Below, piece after piece: positions 16,046 to 25,019 of a stretch of 31,219 bases of DNA (position 1 is its first letter; each line of letters starts with the position of its first letter). A program made the translations under genes and the position numbers. Under the pieces are notes generated by a model. It made no database searches. It worked only from the letters and a program-made list of their open reading frames with translations, and was not told the DNA's origin. The DNA is taken from positions 1 to 31,219 of the forward strand of contig CALFCS010000081.1 of assembly GCA_937950565.1 (NCBI GenBank). Direction: 5' to 3'. The stretch is from an uncultured Lachnospiraceae bacterium. GTDB taxonomy: Bacteria > Bacillota > Clostridia > Lachnospirales > Lachnospiraceae.

Positions 16046-17362
16046 ATGGATGAAAGGAACGCTCCGGGGAAGGAACAAGAGGTTCCGGAAGAGGGGCAAA
16101 AAGAGGAATATTCTTTTTTGCAGGAAGTCATTAAAGATGAGACAGGCAGTGGAAAAAAATTTGGAAAAGATATTTTGAGGATGGCAGGTTTCGGATTTGT
16201 GTTTGGTATTGTTGCCTGCATTAGTTTTTGCGCCTTTCGGCCATGGATGGAGAAAAAGTATGAGTCCGGCCCTGAGCAGGTGACGATTCCGCCTGACCAG
16301 GAGAATGACGAACAGCAGAATCCGTCAGAGCAGCAGGAGGAGCCGGTGCAGGAAGAGCCAGTGCAGGCAGAAAAGCCTGTGCTTGACACGGAGAGCTACC
16401 GCCAGATGCTGAAGGCTCTTAAGGAAGTGGCAGAGGAGTCCGGCAAGAGTGTGGTTGAGATAACCGGAGTGACCGGAGAAGGCGACTGGGCAAAGGATTT
16501 GAGCGATAGTAAGTATAGTGTGTCGGGCATTATTCTTGCGGATAACGGTCAGGAACTGTTAATTCTTGGAAAACCGTGTCCGGTAGAAAATCCAGTGGGG
16601 ATCCGGGTTACATTTGCAGATAATACGAGACATGAAGCGGTTGTAAAAGCAGAGGATTACAATCTGGGGCTGACGGTTTATGCTGTGCCGCGTTCAGAGA
16701 TAGAGGGAGAGACATGGACGCAGATCAGCACGGCGGTCCTGGGCAATTCTAATTTTGTAAATATGGGAGATACGGTGATCGTGCTCGGAAAACCATTTGG
16801 ACATGCAAGCTCATTTACTTATGGAATTGTTGCAACAGACAAGGCAAGAAAAGAGATGCCGGACGGGCAATATGAGGTTATTTATACGGACATTGCAGGG
16901 TCAAGCGCCGGAAGTGGTGTGCTCGTTAATATTCAGGGAGAAATTATCGGGCTCATCGATCAGTCGATTCTCGAGGAAGACAGCAGGAACCTGATAGCCG
17001 GTTATGGCATTTCTGATATCAAAAATGTGATTGAATTGCTGCTAAATGGACAGAGAGTTCCTTATACAGGCCTCTGCGGGGTTGACGTGACAGAGGAGAT
17101 GGAGACGCAGGGTCTTCCAAAAGGAATTTATGTAAAGGAGATAGAGACGGATTCTCCTGCAATGGCGGCGGGAATCCAGGCGGGGGATATCATTACTGTG
17201 GCAGATAATACCCCGGTTGCCAGTGTCTCCGGATATCACAGTGTGCTGATGGAGAAAAGGGAAGGCGAAGAACTGCATCTGAAAGGCTGCCGTCACGGCG
17301 CCGGGGGCGATTATGTGGACATTGATTTCTCCGTTGTGGTTGGTTCTAAAAGTGGATTATAA
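16046..17362 (+). CDS. Membrane-anchored HtrA-like PDZ protein, catalytic triad lost
   Basis: HtrA/DegP-type proteins are envelope quality-control proteases. This 438-residue member has an acidic cytosolic segment (1-42), one membrane helix (about 44-64) and a Glu/Gln/Pro-rich linker (75-115). A trypsin-like fold follows (about 130-335) and then a PDZ domain (about 342-433, with SPAMAAGIQAGDIITV). The fold is recognisable from LGNSNFVNMGDTVIVLGKPF and VLVNIQGEIIGLID, but the catalytic residues are gone. The usual TNNHV is LLILGKPCPV, the Asp motif TDLAV is LGLTV, and GNSGGP is AGSGV. It is therefore probably a pseudo-protease that binds rather than cuts, perhaps sensing misfolded peptides. 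Start ATG 16046 follows AAGGAGAGAG; the frame is open further up only to 16025. It stands alone before yhaM. Confidence 0.85.
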   Translation: MDERNAPGKEQEVPEEGQKEEYSFLQEVIKDETGSGKKFGKDILRMAGFGFVFGIVACISFCAFRPWMEKKYESGPEQVTIPPDQENDEQQNPSEQQEEPVQEEPVQAEKPVLDTESYRQMLKALKEVAEESGKSVVEITGVTGEGDWAKDLSDSKYSVSGIILADNGQELLILGKPCPVENPVGIRVTFADNTRHEAVVKAEDYNLGLTVYAVPRSEIEGETWTQISTAVLGNSNFVNMGDTVIVLGKPFGHASSFTYGIVATDKARKEMPDGQYEVIYTDIAGSSAGSGVLVNIQGEIIGLIDQSILEEDSRNLIAGYGISDIKNVIELLLNGQRVPYTGLCGVDVTEEMETQGLPKGIYVKEIETDSPAMAAGIQAGDIITVADNTPVASVSGYHSVLMEKREGEELHLKGCRHGAGGDYVDIDFSVVVGSKSGL

Positions 17363-17380
17363 TATCTCCCAGAATCAACA

Positions 17381-17408
17381 TTGTTCAATTGAAGTAGTAG
17401 AATATAAA
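17381..17408 (+). promoter_or_regulatory. Probable promoter of yhaM-rlmD
   Basis: TTGTTC (17381-17386), a 16-base spacer and TATAAA (17403-17408) lie in the 68-base gap before the YhaM-type gene. The match is moderate and the spacer is one base short of ideal. Confidence 0.5.
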
Positions 17409-17430
17409 ATAGAAAGAGGCATTTTAGTAT

Positions 17431-18372
17431 ATGAGATATATTAATACACTCGCACCGGGCGAGCTTATTCGGAATGTATATTTATGTAAAGGAAAACGTT
17501 CAGCGGAAACAAGAAATGGTAAGCCGTATGATAATCTGATCCTTCAGGATAAGACAGGAACGCTGGACGGAAAAGTGTGGGATCCGAATTCCAGTGGAAT
17601 TGCAGATTATGATGAGATGGATTTTATTGAGGTATATGGCGAGGTCATCAGTTATAATAATAATCTGCAGCTGAATATCAAGCAGATCAGAAAGGCCCAG
17701 GAAGGGGAGTATATCCCGGCAGATTATATGCCGACTACAGAAAAGAGTACGGAAAGCATGTATGAGGAGCTTCTGGGATATGTGAAGCAGATTGGGAATA
17801 CGTATCTAAGACAGGCTGTAGAGTATTATTTTGTGAAAGATCCAGCATTTATCAGCCGGTTCAAAGCACATTCTGCAGCGAAAAGTGTACATCATGGATT
17901 CGCAGGTGGTCTTTTGGAGCATACATTGAGTGTTGTGAAGTTTTGTGAATATATGGTCGGGGCTTATCCGATATTGAATAAGGACTTGCTTTACGCGGCG
18001 GCGATTTGTCATGATATCGGAAAGACGAAGGAATTGTCTTCTTTTCCGGAAAATGATTATACGGATGACGGACAGCTGCTTGGGCACATTGTAATTGGAG
18101 TTGAGATGATCAGTGATGCCGTGCGTGAAATACCGGGATTCCCGGACAGGCTGGCGAGTGAGCTGAAGCACTGCATTATTGCACATCACGGGGAGCTGGA
18201 GTATGGTTCTCCTAAAAAACCGGCTCTTGCTGAGGCGCTGGCACTGAATTTTGCAGATTGTACAGATGCGAAAATGCAGACGCTGACAGAGATATTCAAA
18301 GATAAGAAATCAAATGACTGGCTGGGATATAACCGGTTGTTTGAATCCAACTTAAGGAAGACAGTGATTTAG
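17431..18372 (+). CDS. yhaM: YhaM-family 3'-5' exoribonuclease (OB-fold plus HD domain)
   Basis: YhaM degrades RNA and single-stranded DNA from the 3' end. The 313-residue length matches the family (about 314). The N-terminal OB-fold (about 10-90) includes GTLDGKVWDPN and IEVYGEVISYNNNLQL. The HD phosphohydrolase domain (about 150-290) carries the metal ligands in HHGFAGGLLEHTLSV (H154, H155, H164), AAICHDIGK (H194, D195) and LLGHIVIG (H219). The ribosome binding site AAAGAGG is about 11 bases before the start. It lies 42 bases ahead of the rRNA methyltransferase and is probably co-transcribed with it. Confidence 0.93.
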   Translation: MRYINTLAPGELIRNVYLCKGKRSAETRNGKPYDNLILQDKTGTLDGKVWDPNSSGIADYDEMDFIEVYGEVISYNNNLQLNIKQIRKAQEGEYIPADYMPTTEKSTESMYEELLGYVKQIGNTYLRQAVEYYFVKDPAFISRFKAHSAAKSVHHGFAGGLLEHTLSVVKFCEYMVGAYPILNKDLLYAAAICHDIGKTKELSSFPENDYTDDGQLLGHIVIGVEMISDAVREIPGFPDRLASELKHCIIAHHGELEYGSPKKPALAEALALNFADCTDAKMQTLTEIFKDKKSNDWLGYNRLFESNLRKTVI

Positions 18373-18414
18373 CAGCGGAGTGAGCTGTATCTGGTTGAGG
18401 GCTGGGATATATTT

Positions 18415-19914
18415 ATGCAGAAAAATGATATGGTAAAGGTTACGATTGAGGATATGGGAATTAACGGCGAGGGTATCGGGAAAATAGACGGATATACGCT
18501 GTTTATTAAAGATGCTGTAATTGGTGATGTAGTGGAAGCCAAGATTATGAAGGCGAAGAAGAATTATGGTTATGCACGCCTTATGAAGATTCTTATCCCA
18601 TCAGAATATCGTGTAGAAGAAACGGTCTGCCAGGTCGCAAGGAAATGTGGCGGCTGTCAGATTCAGGAATTAAAATATGAGAGACAGTTAGTCTTTAAAG
18701 AGCAGAAGGTGCGGGGGAATCTTGTACGGATTGGCGGGGTGCCGGAAGAGCTTCTTGATAAAATCATGGAGCCGATTGCCGGCATGGAACAAACGGAAGG
18801 TTACAGCGCACCATTTCATTATCGGAATAAAGCGCAGTTTCCAATTGGAAGTGATAAAGAGGGCAATCTAATTGCGGGTTTTTATGCGGGCAGGACGCAT
18901 AGTATTATCCCCAATATAGATTGCGCTCTTGGCGTGGAAATAAATGGAAAGATTCTTCAGATTATACTGGCATTTATGAAAGAGTATCAGATAACTGCTT
19001 ATAATGAAGAGAAACATGAAGGGCTGGTGCGCCATGTCCTGATCCGGTTTGGATTTACAACGAAGGAAATTATGGTCTGCCTTGTGATTAACGGGAATAA
19101 GCTGCCACATGGGGAGATACTGGCTGAACGTCTGGCAAAGCTTGACGGCATGACAAGCATTACCCTGAGTATTAATAAGGATAAGACGAATGTCATTATG
19201 GGAAATGAAATCCGTCTATTGTGGGGACAGGAGTATATTACAGATTATATCGGAGAGGTGAAATATCGAATCTCTCCGCTTTCATTCTATCAGGTAAATC
19301 CGGTGCAGACAGAGAAACTGTATCAGCTGGCGCTGGAATATTCCGGCTTAAAAGAGACAGGGAATAAAAATGCAGTTGTGTGGGACCTGTACTGTGGAAT
19401 CGGAACGATTTCCCTGTTCCTTGCGCAAGAGGCAGGACAGGTGTATGGCGTGGAAATCGTTCCGCAGGCTGTGGAAGATGCCAGGGAAAATGCGGAAATG
19501 AATGGAATCCAAAACGCGGAATTCTATGCCGGAAAGGCAGAAGAAGTGTTGCCGCGGTACTATGAAGAATATGAAAAAACGCGCGGCGAGAAGGCTCATG
19601 CGGATGTAATCGTGGTGGATCCGCCGCGCAAAGGCTGCGAGGAAAACCTCCTGCAGACGATGGTGGATATGCAGCCGGAGCGCATTGTGTATGTGAGCTG
19701 CGATTCCGCAACGCTGGCGAGGGATGTGAAGTTCCTGAGGGAGAATGGGTATGAGCTGGGGAGAGTGAGAGCGGTGGATATGTTCCCGCATAGTGTGCAT
19801 GTGGAGACAATTGCGCTCCTTCATAAGAGCAACCGAAAATCCAAACCTGATACTTATGTGAAATTAAACTTGAACATGGAAGATTATTACAGGATTATGG
19901 ATGCGGAAAAATAA
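18415..19914 (+). CDS. rlmD: 23S rRNA (uracil-C5)-methyltransferase, RlmD/RumA type
   Basis: This enzyme makes 5-methyluridine in 23S rRNA (position 1939 and/or 747) using SAM. The 499-residue protein has an N-terminal TRAM domain (about 1-60) and the Fe-S cluster cysteines C72, C78 and C81 (CQVARKCGGC) with C170. A central RNA-contacting region precedes the SAM fold with DLYCGIGTISLFLA. The substrate motif is DPPRKGC and the nucleophile is C429 in YVSCDSATLARD. The end, DMFPHSVHVETIALLHKS, is the normal RlmD C-terminus, here with a short tail (MEDYYRIMDAEK). A fragment of a second RlmD-type gene begins at this same HVET point 5.8 kb downstream. Whether it is functionally RlmC, RlmD or RlmCD cannot be told from sequence. 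Confidence 0.94.
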   Translation: MQKNDMVKVTIEDMGINGEGIGKIDGYTLFIKDAVIGDVVEAKIMKAKKNYGYARLMKILIPSEYRVEETVCQVARKCGGCQIQELKYERQLVFKEQKVRGNLVRIGGVPEELLDKIMEPIAGMEQTEGYSAPFHYRNKAQFPIGSDKEGNLIAGFYAGRTHSIIPNIDCALGVEINGKILQIILAFMKEYQITAYNEEKHEGLVRHVLIRFGFTTKEIMVCLVINGNKLPHGEILAERLAKLDGMTSITLSINKDKTNVIMGNEIRLLWGQEYITDYIGEVKYRISPLSFYQVNPVQTEKLYQLALEYSGLKETGNKNAVVWDLYCGIGTISLFLAQEAGQVYGVEIVPQAVEDARENAEMNGIQNAEFYAGKAEEVLPRYYEEYEKTRGEKAHADVIVVDPPRKGCEENLLQTMVDMQPERIVYVSCDSATLARDVKFLRENGYELGRVRAVDMFPHSVHVETIALLHKSNRKSKPDTYVKLNLNMEDYYRIMDAEK

Positions 19915-19940
19915 ATTATAAGATATTTATATCATGATAG

Positions 19941-19975
19941 AAGCTGCTAATGCAATGAAGCGTTGGCAGCTTTTT
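19941..19975 (+). terminator. Rho-independent terminator after rlmD
   Basis: AAGCTGCTAATGC and GCGTTGGCAGCTT pair over 13 bases with two G-U pairs and a short loop, followed by TTTT. It separates the housekeeping genes from the A/T-rich island that follows. Confidence 0.85.
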
Positions 19976-20076
19976 AGATGTTTTTCAGATGGTAAAGGAC
20001 AGAGTAGTATGATAGAATATTGTTAATAAATTATCCTATAAAGATGTGTTGGGGATGATATGCTATTTTTCTTGAA

Positions 20077-20141
20077 ATGTACAAAAATGAAATCGAAAGT
20101 ATGGATATAGCACAACTGGAATTAGGGGAGGAGCAAATATA
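20077..20141 (+). CDS. Short leader ORF overlapping the STAND gene start
   Basis: A 21-residue frame (MYKNEIESMDIAQLELGEEQ, ending in I) stops with TAG at 20140-20142, which overlaps the GTG start of the large gene (TAGTG). The frame is open upstream to a stop at 20056-20058. The ribosome binding site AGGGGAGG of the large gene lies inside it, so ribosomes finishing here could restart on the large gene. It may be a coupling leader peptide or the last residues of a lost upstream partner. Its own start lacks a good ribosome binding site, and many short A/T-rich ORFs are meaningless. Confidence 0.3.
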
Positions 20142-23100
20142 GTGAAGAAGTCAGTAGAAAGAATTCAATATATAGTTGAATTCATAAAATCGTATAAAAT
20201 AAAAATTGAGAGCTTAAATAAAAACGGATTGTTTGATACGGCAACGTTATATGAAATATTCGGACAGAAGATTTGTGAAATATGGTTTGGACAAAAATTT
20301 TTAAATTTGAATTTAATAAGAGCGAATTTTCCAGGCGTTGATTTGATATCAGAAGATAATGAATTATATGTTCAAGTAGGTACTACGCAGGATGTTCCTA
20401 CAAAGATTAAAAACACATTAGAAATGATACGTGATAATAAATCCGGTGATCTAGAAAAGGTAAAAAAGCTGTATTTCTTCGTATTGTCGAATGAAAGTGT
20501 TGATCGTGTAAAAGATTTTACAGGTACATCTCAAATTGGGAAAGTTGAGTTCATTAAAGCAGAGAATTTAATTACGACAGATGCGATAATTCAAAAAGCG
20601 AAGATAGATATTGAATTTCAAAAATCCTTATATGACATTCTGAATAGCGAAAGTCATTCCTTGGCTCAAAGCGAAGATAAATTTAATGAAGCTATTGCGA
20701 TAAGTAAGGTACTGATTAATAACAATATTGATTGTCTTATCAATGATGAATATGAGATTGATAGAACAGAGGATATTAAGAAGATAAGAGAAGATGGAGC
20801 CAATTTTATATCTATACAGGGCGAGGCTGGGTCTGGTAAGTCTGCTTTATGTAAGAAAATGTTAGTGGATGAAGAATTGGTTCTTTTTGCCAGAGCTGAA
20901 AAGATTTCTGAATCTAGGAACTTAGAAGAAATATGGGGATTGAATATTAGTAAACTGCTTAAATACTTAAAACGAAGAAAATTGATTATTTATATTGATG
21001 CATTGGAGTTTATAGCAGATGGTTCTAAGACCAAGTTAGATTTGCTTCAGCAAATATATGAAACAGTTAAGGCGTACAGTAATATATACATTGTTACATC
21101 TTGTAGGTCTTGTGATAGAACTGCTTTTATAAAAATAGAGAATATTTATCATGTTAAAAATTATGAAGTTAATTTGCTCTCAGATGATCAAATTATTGAA
21201 GTTGCAAAAAAATATAGTATCATACAGGAATTGTGGGAAGCAAAAGCATATCTTCAACTTCTACGGTCACCGTTTTATTTGAATCTGATTATTAAAAAAA
21301 TAAAAGATCCTAAAAGAATTGAAGATGTAGATGGATTTAGAAATCTCATTTGGACTGATGTGATATGTATGAGAGGTAAGACTCTCCCAGAGGGGATTAA
21401 GCATTCAGATATTAGAAGTGCTATAGAGAAAATAGTATTTGATAGAGCAAAAAACTTTTTGGTTGGTGTAAAAAGGGAAAAAATTGGTGAAGAAATAATA
21501 GCAATTCTAAAATCAGAGAATGTTATTACTGATTGTGAGAATTATACAGTACGTCTTAAATATGATATTTTTGAAGACATATGTTTTGAGAGGTTTATTG
21601 ATAGTAAGTATGATGATTGCAAAAGTGATTATGATGCTTTTTTTGCTGAACTTGAAGGTTTAGAAAGGTGTATTTATCGAAGATATCAAATTTGGGTTGA
21701 AAATAAGTTGTTTTCAAAAGGGAACAGAGAAAAATTTCTTTTCAAATTATTAGAAACAAATAGGCTCCCACTTAATTGGAAAGTTCAGACAATAGTGGGG
21801 ATTGTAAAGTCGAATTTCTGTAATGAGTTTTTTGAAGAGTACGAGTGTTCAATTTCTGAGGAAATATTATGGAAATTTGTTAAAGTTACTAATGTTTTTG
21901 CATTTGAAGCAAGCATAGTAAATCTTAAATATGAGAATGTTTATTCAAACTTAAAACCAGTTGGAATAGGTAGAGCTTGTTTGATTAACTTAATTCAAAA
22001 AAGATGCTTATATAAAGAAGATAAAAACAAGATACATATATTTAAGCTGTGTTCGGATTATTCTATGTCATCTACTTATAACAAAGCAACAGCAGGTTCT
22101 GTATGTCAGATACTAGAATATTTTGTTGAAAAAAGAATGAGTGGGTCTTCCGTAGAGAAACATTATCATATAGCTGAGGAAATTAATGAATACTTATTGC
22201 CAATCTACAGAATGGCAGAATATTCAAAGGAATGGATAAAGGTATTTTGGGCGGAACGAATCAATGGATATTTGAGTGGTGATGGAAGAAGCCAGCGTGT
22301 GAATGAAGATATTTTAGTATATATATTGAAGAATGCCGTGCCTGCTTTAGCACAATTTCTTCCAAGAGAACTATGTGAAGTAGCGGATGCATACTGGGTG
22401 AAAACACCTGAAGAAGATAAAAGAGATTTTTATTATTGCCGAAGTTCTTTGGATAGTGCAAAAGAGTATGGGTTATCCAGAAAAGCGGATTCATATAATT
22501 TTGATTACCGATATATATACGAAAATGCATTTATAAATATTATTGTTAAATATAATTGGGTTATAGCACTTGAATGGATTATTCAGCTTACTAATCATGC
22601 TGCGGAGTCTATAAAAACTTCGTTACCAGAATCAGTTTATGATATCAGGGTTTGGGAGAACTCACCGAAAGATGAAAAAGTATTTATTTGTAATCCTAAT
22701 TTTTGGCTGGCGGGCATTCAAGAACACAGAGTTCATGAGTTGATTAGTGATTCCATCTTTGTATTTACTAGGATGGCTATACAAGAAATTAATTCCGAGG
22801 AGAATAATAAAGAAATTATAATTCGATTTGCGGAGTATATAAAGTTGGAGATTTTAAAAAAAGCGAATAATATTATGATGTTATCCGTGATTGCTGAAAT
22901 CGGACGAAACTGCGAATCAGTTATTCCAGGATATTCTTTGTTTTTGGCATCCAGTATTGATTTGATCATGTTAGATAGTCAGAAAATGGAACTTTTGATG
23001 CCAAATCCAGATAGACAATTATATGAAAAACAAATACTAATGGCGGTAGGGATTCCAGACTTTAAAGATAGATATAATATAAAAATGAAAGGAAATGACT

Positions 23101-24899
23101 CTCTGCAAGATTATGTATTGAAAATGCAATTAAAGGGTGAACTGTATAGGGAAAAAGCAGAGAGTATTCTTGATTATTTATATTCAATCATTCCTAACGA
23201 GGGAGAAGAAGCAAGACTGAATTTACAAGTCCAAAAAATGGATTTAAGAAATGCTACAATGCGTCAAGTAAATAAGAATACTTATACAGTTATTCCTGAA
23301 ATTCATGGAGATGCAAAGAGGATTGTAGAAGAGAATAGCCGAAATAAATATATCATTGAAAAAGAAGCTTTACAAAGAATAATTGAAAATTGCAATACTT
23401 TAGCGGCTGCTGGAAAGTTTGAATTACAAGAGTGTCTTAATACGATAGAAGAATTGAAAAAACTGATAGCGAAGTCAGATGCTCCAGGGCAATTACAAAA
23501 TATACTTGTAATGATGATAGCATGTGCTTTGACGAAGGATGAAATTACTATTGATAAGCGATCTGAATTATGCAGTATTTGGTTAGATGGTATAGAAAGT
23601 ATTTTGAATAATGGATCTTTTGTATTTAATATAGTTCTTGTTAAAGTTCTTTTTAAACAAGTGGAAGTTGAACTGGATGATATAGTAAAGAAGAGACTGA
23701 AGTGTCAAATGCTTGCTTGTTTTTTAAATAGAGGGGATCACGGAATTATCTTTCAAATTGCCAATCAATTGAAGGAGTATTTGGTGCAGAATGAAAAACT
23801 GGCTAAGTGTTTCTTTAATACCATTATTGGAATCTCAGAAGATAAAATGGCTTGTTATAAATATAACGTATTCAATCTTAATGCAATCGGTAAGACGATA
23901 GAGTATCAACCTAATATGATGAGGCCACCTATTTGGGTAAAAGAAATCTTTGAAGAGAATAGAATTGCTCTTTATCAAAGTAGGCGTGAAGAAATTATTG
24001 AGGAACTATTAGTTCAAGAATCAGGTAAAGATTTATCAGACTGGAATATTGAAGAGTGTGATATTCGAACTTTGTGTTATTTATCAAAGTGTGGATTGAA
24101 TTTAAAAAATGCTGATTTCAGATTTGTTATGGAAAAGATATATCCATATATAATTTCTATTATTTCATCTGTAGAGCATTATCGTGAGTATTTGGATGTA
24201 TATGCCATTGGTGAGGTAAAAGCTTTTATTGAAAATGAGTTGATTAATAGCAAAGATATTTCAATTTTAATAGATTTGTTGTTTGACTTACCTGATTTTT
24301 TAGAAATGAATTCAGACGCATTTGAATTATATGATGATATTTCAAACCATCTGTTGGCTGTATATTTTGATGGACATAGTAATGTTGAAGTTAGAAGACA
24401 ATGTGAAGTAATTGTAAAGTGTATGGAAGATAAAATTAACTGTATTGGTGATGAGAATGTGAAAAATAGACTTTATTCCATGATGTTCCTAACTTTGGGG
24501 AAATTTCATATGTATGATTTAAATGAAATTTTTACAGAATATTCATATAGAGATAAGATGTTTTTGAATGATATTTGGTCTAAATATGGCTGGCTTCATT
24601 TCAAGAATCTTTTATATGTAATAGATCAAATGCATATTAAGGATCTTTTGCCAGAGGTTCTAATTCCGTTAAATGTATCATTGCAGAAAATGAAGGCTAA
24701 TTCAGCACAGTATGAAAAACATGTAAAAGAAAATGAAATTATAATTAATAAGATTATTACAAAAGCGTTTATGGATTTTAATGACGAAATTAAATCAGAT
24801 AATGAATTGACCAAGGCATTTGAAGGTTTTTTAAATTTATTATTAGAACTTGATATGGAGGAAGCAGCAGTGATACTTGACGAATTTAGAGTACACTAA
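20142..24899 (+). CDS. SMEK-STAND NTPase, giant Avs-like candidate defence protein
   Basis: The 1585-residue protein starts at GTG 20142 with AGGGGAGG in front. Residues 1-150 fit the SMEK-type N-terminal domain seen in STAND proteins: NLNLIRANFPGVDLI, then ELYVQVGTTQDVPTKIKNTL. The D67 and Q78 positions recall a degenerate PD-(D/E)xK nuclease core. A NACHT/STAND-like NTPase follows: Walker A GEAGSGKS (227-234), Walker B LIIYIDALEF (D286), a sensor-like TSCRSCD (319-325) and the winged-helix entry LRSPFYLNLIIKK. Residues from about 500 to the end are nearly all alpha-helical without clear repeats, as in the ligand-sensing tails of antiviral STAND (Avs) proteins. By analogy it would detect an invader molecule, oligomerise and trigger its N-terminal effector; this is inference. 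It is A/T-rich compared with the genes before it. It is first in the island and followed immediately by a truncated ORF. Confidence 0.78.
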   Translation: MKKSVERIQYIVEFIKSYKIKIESLNKNGLFDTATLYEIFGQKICEIWFGQKFLNLNLIRANFPGVDLISEDNELYVQVGTTQDVPTKIKNTLEMIRDNKSGDLEKVKKLYFFVLSNESVDRVKDFTGTSQIGKVEFIKAENLITTDAIIQKAKIDIEFQKSLYDILNSESHSLAQSEDKFNEAIAISKVLINNNIDCLINDEYEIDRTEDIKKIREDGANFISIQGEAGSGKSALCKKMLVDEELVLFARAEKISESRNLEEIWGLNISKLLKYLKRRKLIIYIDALEFIADGSKTKLDLLQQIYETVKAYSNIYIVTSCRSCDRTAFIKIENIYHVKNYEVNLLSDDQIIEVAKKYSIIQELWEAKAYLQLLRSPFYLNLIIKKIKDPKRIEDVDGFRNLIWTDVICMRGKTLPEGIKHSDIRSAIEKIVFDRAKNFLVGVKREKIGEEIIAILKSENVITDCENYTVRLKYDIFEDICFERFIDSKYDDCKSDYDAFFAELEGLERCIYRRYQIWVENKLFSKGNREKFLFKLLETNRLPLNWKVQTIVGIVKSNFCNEFFEEYECSISEEILWKFVKVTNVFAFEASIVNLKYENVYSNLKPVGIGRACLINLIQKRCLYKEDKNKIHIFKLCSDYSMSSTYNKATAGSVCQILEYFVEKRMSGSSVEKHYHIAEEINEYLLPIYRMAEYSKEWIKVFWAERINGYLSGDGRSQRVNEDILVYILKNAVPALAQFLPRELCEVADAYWVKTPEEDKRDFYYCRSSLDSAKEYGLSRKADSYNFDYRYIYENAFINIIVKYNWVIALEWIIQLTNHAAESIKTSLPESVYDIRVWENSPKDEKVFICNPNFWLAGIQEHRVHELISDSIFVFTRMAIQEINSEENNKEIIIRFAEYIKLEILKKANNIMMLSVIAEIGRNCESVIPGYSLFLASSIDLIMLDSQKMELLMPNPDRQLYEKQILMAVGIPDFKDRYNIKMKGNDSLQDYVLKMQLKGELYREKAESILDYLYSIIPNEGEEARLNLQVQKMDLRNATMRQVNKNTYTVIPEIHGDAKRIVEENSRNKYIIEKEALQRIIENCNTLAAAGKFELQECLNTIEELKKLIAKSDAPGQLQNILVMMIACALTKDEITIDKRSELCSIWLDGIESILNNGSFVFNIVLVKVLFKQVEVELDDIVKKRLKCQMLACFLNRGDHGIIFQIANQLKEYLVQNEKLAKCFFNTIIGISEDKMACYKYNVFNLNAIGKTIEYQPNMMRPPIWVKEIFEENRIALYQSRREEIIEELLVQESGKDLSDWNIEECDIRTLCYLSKCGLNLKNADFRFVMEKIYPYIISIISSVEHYREYLDVYAIGEVKAFIENELINSKDISILIDLLFDLPDFLEMNSDAFELYDDISNHLLAVYFDGHSNVEVRRQCEVIVKCMEDKINCIGDENVKNRLYSMMFLTLGKFHMYDLNEIFTEYSYRDKMFLNDIWSKYGWLHFKNLLYVIDQMHIKDLLPEVLIPLNVSLQKMKANSAQYEKHVKENEIIINKIITKAFMDFNDEIKSDNELTKAFEGFLNLLLELDMEEAAVILDEFRVH

Positions 24900-25019
24900 A
24901 TGATAAAATTGGAAAGAGATAATGATTTGGGAATTTTTGAGGTATATAGTAAAGAGCATAAAGACGATTTTGAAAACTTAAAATCGATGATCCAACGTCG
25001 GTTATTCAAAACTGGATGA
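24900..25019 (+). pseudogene. Truncated ORF directly abutting the STAND gene
   Basis: The ATG at 24900 follows the TAA of the large gene without a gap, and GGAGGAAG at about 24858-24865 is too far to serve it, so it would depend on termination-reinitiation. It encodes 39 residues starting MIKLERDNDLGIFEVYSKEH. At about 24980 the DNA turns into a KilA-N gene in another frame, so the ORF is cut off there. The first 29 residues do not resemble the KilA-N start. I infer the head of a second operon gene destroyed by a deletion or insertion, but the stub is too short to identify. Confidence 0.35.

Noticed and set aside
19238..19824. Two overlapping minus-strand frames (190 and 158 residues) inside rlmD
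   Set aside because: His/Pro/Ser-rich shadow composition and full overlap with a conserved gene.
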